Part shown: positions 59,884 to 64,000 of the stretch, piece by piece
Layout of the letters: every line of letters begins with the position of its first letter
How positions within the stretch are numbered: position 1 is the first letter of the stretch
NCBI GenBank assembly: GCA_025357635.1
Contig: JANXOV010000004.1
Span: 111,032 to 175,031 of the forward strand
DNA: 64,000 nucleotides
Reading direction: 5' to 3'
Origin: Pseudomonadota bacterium
GTDB taxonomy: Bacteria; Pseudomonadota; Gammaproteobacteria; Steroidobacterales; Steroidobacteraceae
The notes under the pieces: model-generated
What the model saw: only the letters and a program-made list of their open reading frames with translations
Database searches by the model: none
What the model was told of the DNA's origin: nothing
Position numbers and translations under genes: made by a program

Positions 59884-59976
59884 TTGCAAGGCAAGCCAAG
59901 GGCAGCCGACCGAAATGTCGTCACCTGCAAGTAATTCAATAAGTTATATCCATGCCACTCTCGGTTACTTACATTT

Positions 59977-60011
59977 TTGTACTCGCAAACGCATCAATTT
60001 CTGTAGTACAA
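59977..60011. promoter_or_regulatory. candidate operator upstream of MazEF-like module
   Basis: perfect inverted repeat TTGTACT ... AGTACAA with 21 nt spacer. Confidence 0.4.
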
Positions 60012-60043
60012 TTTGTCTCACATTCCGTGTTAAGGTGGCGGTC

Positions 60044-60277
60044 GTGGAAGACCTCATATCCTTCTCTCTTCGTATCCCCAAGTCGCTCGCCAGCAGTATC
60101 GAGGTCACCGCACGCCGGCTGGGCGTATCCAAGTCCGAGTACGCACGTCGTGCGATGGAAGCCTTCGAGCAACGTGTCATGCATGACCGCATCGCTGAGC
60201 TGTCGCATCAACTTGCGGCGCATAGTGAAGCGGCCTCGCGAACCATGGACGACAGCACGGCGGATGCGCTGGAATGA
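60044..60277 (+). CDS. ribbon-helix-helix antitoxin (MazE-like partner)
   Basis: SFSLRIPKSLASSIEVTARRLGVSKSEYARRAMEAF; GTG start; overlaps toxin start. Confidence 0.75.
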   Translation: MEDLISFSLRIPKSLASSIEVTARRLGVSKSEYARRAMEAFEQRVMHDRIAELSHQLAAHSEAASRTMDDSTADALE

Positions 60278-60639
60278 CGCAGGCCGTTCGCAGAGGTGAA
60301 ATTTGGGCGGTGAATTTCGAACCGCAAACTCACCGTCAGGAACCAGGGAAAAAACAACGGCCTGCACTGGTGATCCAGACCGACGCCCTCAACGGCGCCG
60401 CCCATCCGGCGACCATCGTGATTCCCGGCACCAGCCAACTCGACGCGCTTCCGCCCGGAGACCTGTTCCCGTTGCGAGTCCGAATCCAACGAACGGCTGA
60501 TCTCAAATTCGACACCGACCTCCTGATCGATCAGGTCCGAGCCATTTCCAACGCCCGTTTCTTGTACCGATACGGCGCGGTTCCGCAGAACATCCTCAAG
60601 CGTGCCGAAGAAGCCCTGCGCCTGCTGACCTCCCGCTGA
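60274..60639 (+). CDS. MazF/PemK-family toxin
   Basis: RRGEIWAVNFEPQ, KKQRPALVIQTDALN, IVIPGTSQ, LLIDQVRAISNARF. Confidence 0.88.
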   Translation: MTQAVRRGEIWAVNFEPQTHRQEPGKKQRPALVIQTDALNGAAHPATIVIPGTSQLDALPPGDLFPLRVRIQRTADLKFDTDLLIDQVRAISNARFLYRYGAVPQNILKRAEEALRLLTSR

Positions 60640-60714
60640 ACGTGCCACGCCGGCCTTGGGAATGGGGACGCCGGTGACAGAATAAGCCCGTTCGCCAGCG
60701 ATGAGCCCATCCCA

Positions 60715-60806
60715 AATCGTATTCTCCCAACCGCTGATCGAGCCGTTGTCGTCGCAGACGGGGCGATCCTGCTCATACGGGATGAGCGTCAGCCTTGGCA
60801 GCGGTC
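60715..60806 (+). pseudogene. possible Nudix hydrolase N-terminal remnant
   Basis: frame reads NRILPTADRAVVVADGAILLIRDERQPWQ; ends at the stop codon of the convergent PIN gene. Confidence 0.4.
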
Positions 60807-61212
60807 ACGTCAACAAATCAACACGCAACGGCAGCGCCGTCCGTGCTGCACGCCGCGCCAACGTGCGATCGAACGTGGCGAACGCGCTGGATTGCGTCGA
60901 CCTGACGACATGCAAGGCATCTGCAAAATCAAAGCCCTGCTGGTACGCCTGAACGGCGGCCATTACGGCGCCTCGATCTTCGATGGACACATGCTCGATA
61001 CCAGCGAGGGCCATCAGAACGCTTGCGATCTTCGTCCTCTCAAGCTCGTAAAAGCCCCGCATGACCCACTCGAACTCAAGCAAAACCGTCACCGAAACGA
61101 AACTGCGCGAACTCATCGCGTCGACGGCCACCGGTCTTTGCTTGGCGCTCTGCGGGTCATCCGGATCGTCGATGAAAAAACGCGCCAGGACATTGGTATC
61201 CAGCGCCCTCAC
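60805..61212 (-). CDS. PIN-domain toxin (VapC-like)
   Basis: MRALDTNVLARFFIDDP, LLEFEWVMRGFYE, DFADALHV, FATFDRTLAR. Confidence 0.9.
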   Translation of the reverse strand: MRALDTNVLARFFIDDPDDPQSAKQRPVAVDAMSSRSFVSVTVLLEFEWVMRGFYELERTKIASVLMALAGIEHVSIEDRGAVMAAVQAYQQGFDFADALHVVRSTQSSAFATFDRTLARRAARTALPLRVDLLT

Positions 61213-61466
61213 GTCTTGCCAGCCTTCCGTAGTGCCGCTGATGGATCGAAATCTTCGAGACGCCGCCGGACACCCCGACTGGGAGCCTTCACCATACCGG
61301 CGAGCTCGGTCAAATCGGTTCGATTGACAGTACGCACGACTTTCAATCGCAGCCCGTCCTCCTCCTCGACGATCTCGACCTTTGCACCCGCACCCATCCC
61401 TAAGCGGCGGCGTATGCCTGCCGGCAGGACGATCTGGCCTTTTGACGAGACGGTGATGGTAGACAT
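61209..61466 (-). CDS. AbrB/MazE-fold antitoxin (VapB-like)
   Basis: MSTITVSSKGQIVLPAGIRRRLGMGAGAKVEIVEEEDGL. Confidence 0.9.
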   Translation of the reverse strand: MSTITVSSKGQIVLPAGIRRRLGMGAGAKVEIVEEEDGLRLKVVRTVNRTDLTELAGMVKAPSRGVRRRLEDFDPSAALRKAGKT

Positions 61467-61484
61467 GGTCACAGCGTAGACTGT

Positions 61485-61497
61485 CTTACATAGTAAG
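61485..61497. promoter_or_regulatory. candidate autoregulatory operator of VapBC-like module
   Basis: CTTAC-ATA-GTAAG inverted repeat just upstream of the AbrB-fold antitoxin start. Confidence 0.4.
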
Positions 61498-61516
61498 TCA
61501 ATGTCTAGCGGCCTTC

Positions 61517-61738
61517 CTAACTTATCACCGCGCCATCTTCGGTGAAGGCAAACGGACGGTACTTCGTGTTCCGTCCACGACCGCTGTTCAAGGTCGCAAA
61601 TTGCGACCTTGAACGTGCAACCTCTCGCTCTTCAAGCTGAAAAGCGAAATCCAGCGGGAACCGTTCGGCATTGCGGCGCACCTGTTCATTCAGACGCTTC
61701 GTGGTGACGCCGTAAACGACAGCGAGATCCGAATCCAA
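61517..61738 (-). pseudogene. ORF6N-domain protein fragment
   Basis: DSDLAVVYGVTTKRLNEQVRRNAERFPLDFAFQL...YRPFAFTEDGAVIS; both ends truncated. Confidence 0.65.
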
Positions 61739-61940
61739 AAGGACTCTTTACCCGCGGACGTTTCGGAATCTGCGCGAAACCTCGGCGCCGTTGGGCGTGG
61801 TGGACGATGCAGGCATGCCTCCAACACCACCCGCATCGCCAAACAATCATCCTCATTGTAGTTCAGCAGCCTCCGCTTCAACTCCGGATTGCCCGTCCTA
61901 ACCCACTGATCAAACCACTCAATGGAAGATGCGCCGAAAG
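61739..61940 (-). pseudogene. C-terminal remnant (copy A) of RecB-like nuclease with RNase H-like domain
   Basis: SSIEWFDQWVRTGNPELKRRLLNYNEDDCLAMRVVLEACL. Confidence 0.6.
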
Positions 61941-62118
61941 GATCCGGATCGCGCCAGGCCCGTGCCATCGGCGGTGCCTCCCGTATTGGGAGTGCTCGCA
62001 AAGGTGGACACCGCTGCATCAGTGGCGATACGACGGATCGTGGGAACCCCTAAATCGAACACGTATACGATTTCCGTGGGATCCACAGCCAACGCGTAAG
62101 GTATCCGCAGATTCAGAA
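61935..62118 (-). pseudogene. NHL-repeat protein fragment
   Basis: LRIPYALAVDPTEIVYVFDLGVPTIRRIATDAAVSTFASTPNTGGTADGTG; no intact ORF. Confidence 0.55.
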
Positions 62119-63576
62119 ATCGCCGCGCGCCAATCCCAATCGCTCGCGCAGACTGTTCAAGACTTCTTCGTCGACTGGCGTTGCTCCGCGCCGGGAAGTG
62201 GATTCCACCTGACGTACCAGCACGCTCACTTTCTCCCGGCCAACCGGATCCTTGACTGCCTGCGCGGGTGTCTTGCCATCCAATGCGGGTAGCGGAGTTT
62301 CGACCCAAGCTTCGTAATGCTCAGCCATGAGCTTGCGTAGGTGCGCCTGGACCTCCGGCAACGCCTTCAGCCGTGCGGACTCGCGCGCCGCCGCTTCATC
62401 CGCTGCATCGTTGGAGCCGCGGTTCTGAAACGCGAATTCCATCGATTGCATCTTCGTCATCCGATAGCGGACCCCATTGCCCAGCCGTTCCTCGATCAGG
62501 CTGCGAAGCTGCTTCGCGCGAACCCCTGAATTGACCTCCGCCCGGAGGCGCTTGCGCGTGATGTCAATCGAGCCCATTACCCGGATGTTGCTCCCCGGCG
62601 TACTCCCATCACGGTCCTGGGTCCACACCAGCCGCACGCGCTTGAGCGCACCCGACCGGTCGCGCTCCGTGTCGTTTTCCAGATCCTGCTCCGACGCGTA
62701 CTGCGCCAGGGACTTCAGCGCAGTGACGCAAGCATCGATCGAATCGATGTCGAAGATCAGCTCCTGGGGGTCGAGCAGATCGCCGTCCATATTTCGAAGC
62801 TCCGGCATGACCGGATCAAGAACGGAATCCGCCAGGGCAAAAAAAAGCTCGCGCAGCTCAAGGTCATAGTCGCGGAGGGACTCCGCCGTCATCGACACGC
62901 CATGGCTCACCAATTCCTCGCGAAGATCGATGACCTCCAAGCTCTTGGTCAGCGGCAGGCTGAATGATGCGGTGGCCTCCAGCATGGCAATACCCTCCAC
63001 CTGCGCGATCTGCGCGTAGAGGATGTCGCCAACGGCCAGGGCCTCGGTTCCCTGGCGTTCCAGAACATCGACGACCTGTCCCGTGAACAGGTCGCGGGCG
63101 CGGAAGCCATGACCGGGTTGGCAACTCAACACCTCATGAAAGCTGAAGGCTGCCGTCAGGCAGCCTTGCAGATAGTTTCGCAGCGTCGGATCGATTTGCC
63201 GGGCGCGACGCTCGAGGAACACCTCGGTGGGAGACCGACCAAACAGTGAATCGTCCTCAATCATGCTGTCCGCCGGATCAGGCGTCCAGTGGTGGAAGAA
63301 CCAGGGTGTGAAGAGTTGGGCATGAGGATTATCCACGCCGAGGTCTTCTTCATCGAACAAGAAAAATTCCGTCCAGGCTTCAGCGAAGGCGGAGTCGCCG
63401 TAAGTCTCGTCGATGAACCGCTGCATGCGCGGGATGTAGCCTTCGAGCGATCCTCGAACGCGCCTCAAGGCGAGAATGTCCGGTGATTCTTCCTCGGCGG
63501 CGGCAGCGGCTAGGCAGCAATGCTTGTACTTCTTTCCGCTACCACAGGGGCAGGGATCATTGCGTTGGATCTTCAT
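62113..63576 (-). CDS. SEC-C metal-binding motif protein of unknown function
   Basis: N-terminal MKIQRNDPCPCGSGKKYKHCC; long intact ORF. Confidence 0.85.
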   Translation of the reverse strand: MKIQRNDPCPCGSGKKYKHCCLAAAAAEEESPDILALRRVRGSLEGYIPRMQRFIDETYGDSAFAEAWTEFFLFDEEDLGVDNPHAQLFTPWFFHHWTPDPADSMIEDDSLFGRSPTEVFLERRARQIDPTLRNYLQGCLTAAFSFHEVLSCQPGHGFRARDLFTGQVVDVLERQGTEALAVGDILYAQIAQVEGIAMLEATASFSLPLTKSLEVIDLREELVSHGVSMTAESLRDYDLELRELFFALADSVLDPVMPELRNMDGDLLDPQELIFDIDSIDACVTALKSLAQYASEQDLENDTERDRSGALKRVRLVWTQDRDGSTPGSNIRVMGSIDITRKRLRAEVNSGVRAKQLRSLIEERLGNGVRYRMTKMQSMEFAFQNRGSNDAADEAAARESARLKALPEVQAHLRKLMAEHYEAWVETPLPALDGKTPAQAVKDPVGREKVSVLVRQVESTSRRGATPVDEEVLNSLRERLGLARGDF

Positions 63577-63643
63577 CAGTCGACGGTATCCATTGCCCCA
63601 AACTCCACCACTAGTCGCACCTGTATCACGCACTGTATTAAAA

Positions 63644-63712
63644 GTAGTCAAGCAGTCGCTGCTTTAACTCCGGGTTGCCAGTTCTCACTCAATGGTGAAC
63701 CACTCGATGTGG
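63644..63712 (-). pseudogene. RecB-like nuclease remnant (copy B), frameshifted
   Basis: reverse-strand reading IEWF / RTGNPELKQRLLDY in two frames; similar to 61858-61925. Confidence 0.5.
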
Positions 63713-64000
63713 AGTTGCCACTATCCAACCGGCGAGTCCGGCCACATGATCGCGTTGGTCAAATACGGTACCGAGCGCGCTTTCATTGTACTGCTCGCCG
63801 TCTGCGGTGGGTGCCACAAGAAGCCTCCTCCCGCGGCGGCGAAGCAAACAATAACTCACGAGTTCGTACAGTTACTCATGCGCGACGTTCCGTTAGGCTG
63901 AAAATCGGTAGACGCTTCGGCTATGAGATTGGCCGACCGATGCAGACTTGCATCAATTTCGCTTTTGGGCGAACATTGATGTGGACAACATTCACTATTT

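Noticed and set aside
61517-61738. Prophage presence based on ORF6N fragment
   Set aside because: A single truncated ORF6N domain with no integrase, terminase, portal or tail genes does not support a prophage.
63746-63901. Short lipoprotein-like ORF MIALVKYGTERAFIVLLAVCGGCHKKPP...
   Set aside because: Has a lipobox-like segment but is only about 50 aa beside gene debris; insufficient support to call a gene.
1-64000. CRISPR array, rRNA or tRNA genes
   Set aside because: No regularly spaced repeats and no rRNA/tRNA-like stretches noticed by eye; a tRNAscan/Infernal run would be decisive and was not possible.
1-64000. IS elements or transposases explaining the gene fragments
   Set aside because: No transposase ORF or clear terminal inverted repeats seen; the remnants look like deletions or illegitimate junctions rather than IS insertions.

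Overview
GC-rich, densely coding bacterial chromosomal segment. By gene content it is probably a gammaproteobacterium, but this is inference only. I saw no rRNA, tRNA, CRISPR array, transposase or integrase by eye. Most of the window is metabolic and secretory: amidohydrolases, peptidases of several families (DUF885, M3, M28, S9, CocE/NonD, C39-like), a TonB receptor coupled to a TPR-sulfotransferase with a divergent TetR, a GH3 glucosidase, an L-lactate-permease-type transporter followed by a thiolase-like / DUF35-SDR fusion / cyclase operon, a multi-PAS histidine kinase, a PA2778/PA2779 pair, and a molybdopterin oxidoreductase with its cytochrome b. The best candidate for an undescribed system is the collinear cluster at 48.0-56.5 kb: LPG-synthase-like membrane protein, GT2, GT4, alkaline-phosphatase-superfamily enzyme, GMC oxidoreductase, Cys/Met PLP enzyme, and a methyltransferase with an apparent signal peptide. 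Several genes in it overlap start-to-stop. The right end (58.5-63.9 kb) is an accessory zone with three toxin-antitoxin modules, candidate operators, and a set of truncated genes: HTH-nucleotidyltransferase, Nudix, ORF6N, NHL, and two diverged copies of a RecB-like nuclease C-terminus flanking a SEC-C gene. Elsewhere there is a clear HDAC-like pseudogene (8.5-9.3 kb), a deacylase stub running into a TetR gene (17.1 kb), and a possibly shortened DUF6883 next to DUF4926. All family calls come from reading motifs in the supplied translations; no searches were run.
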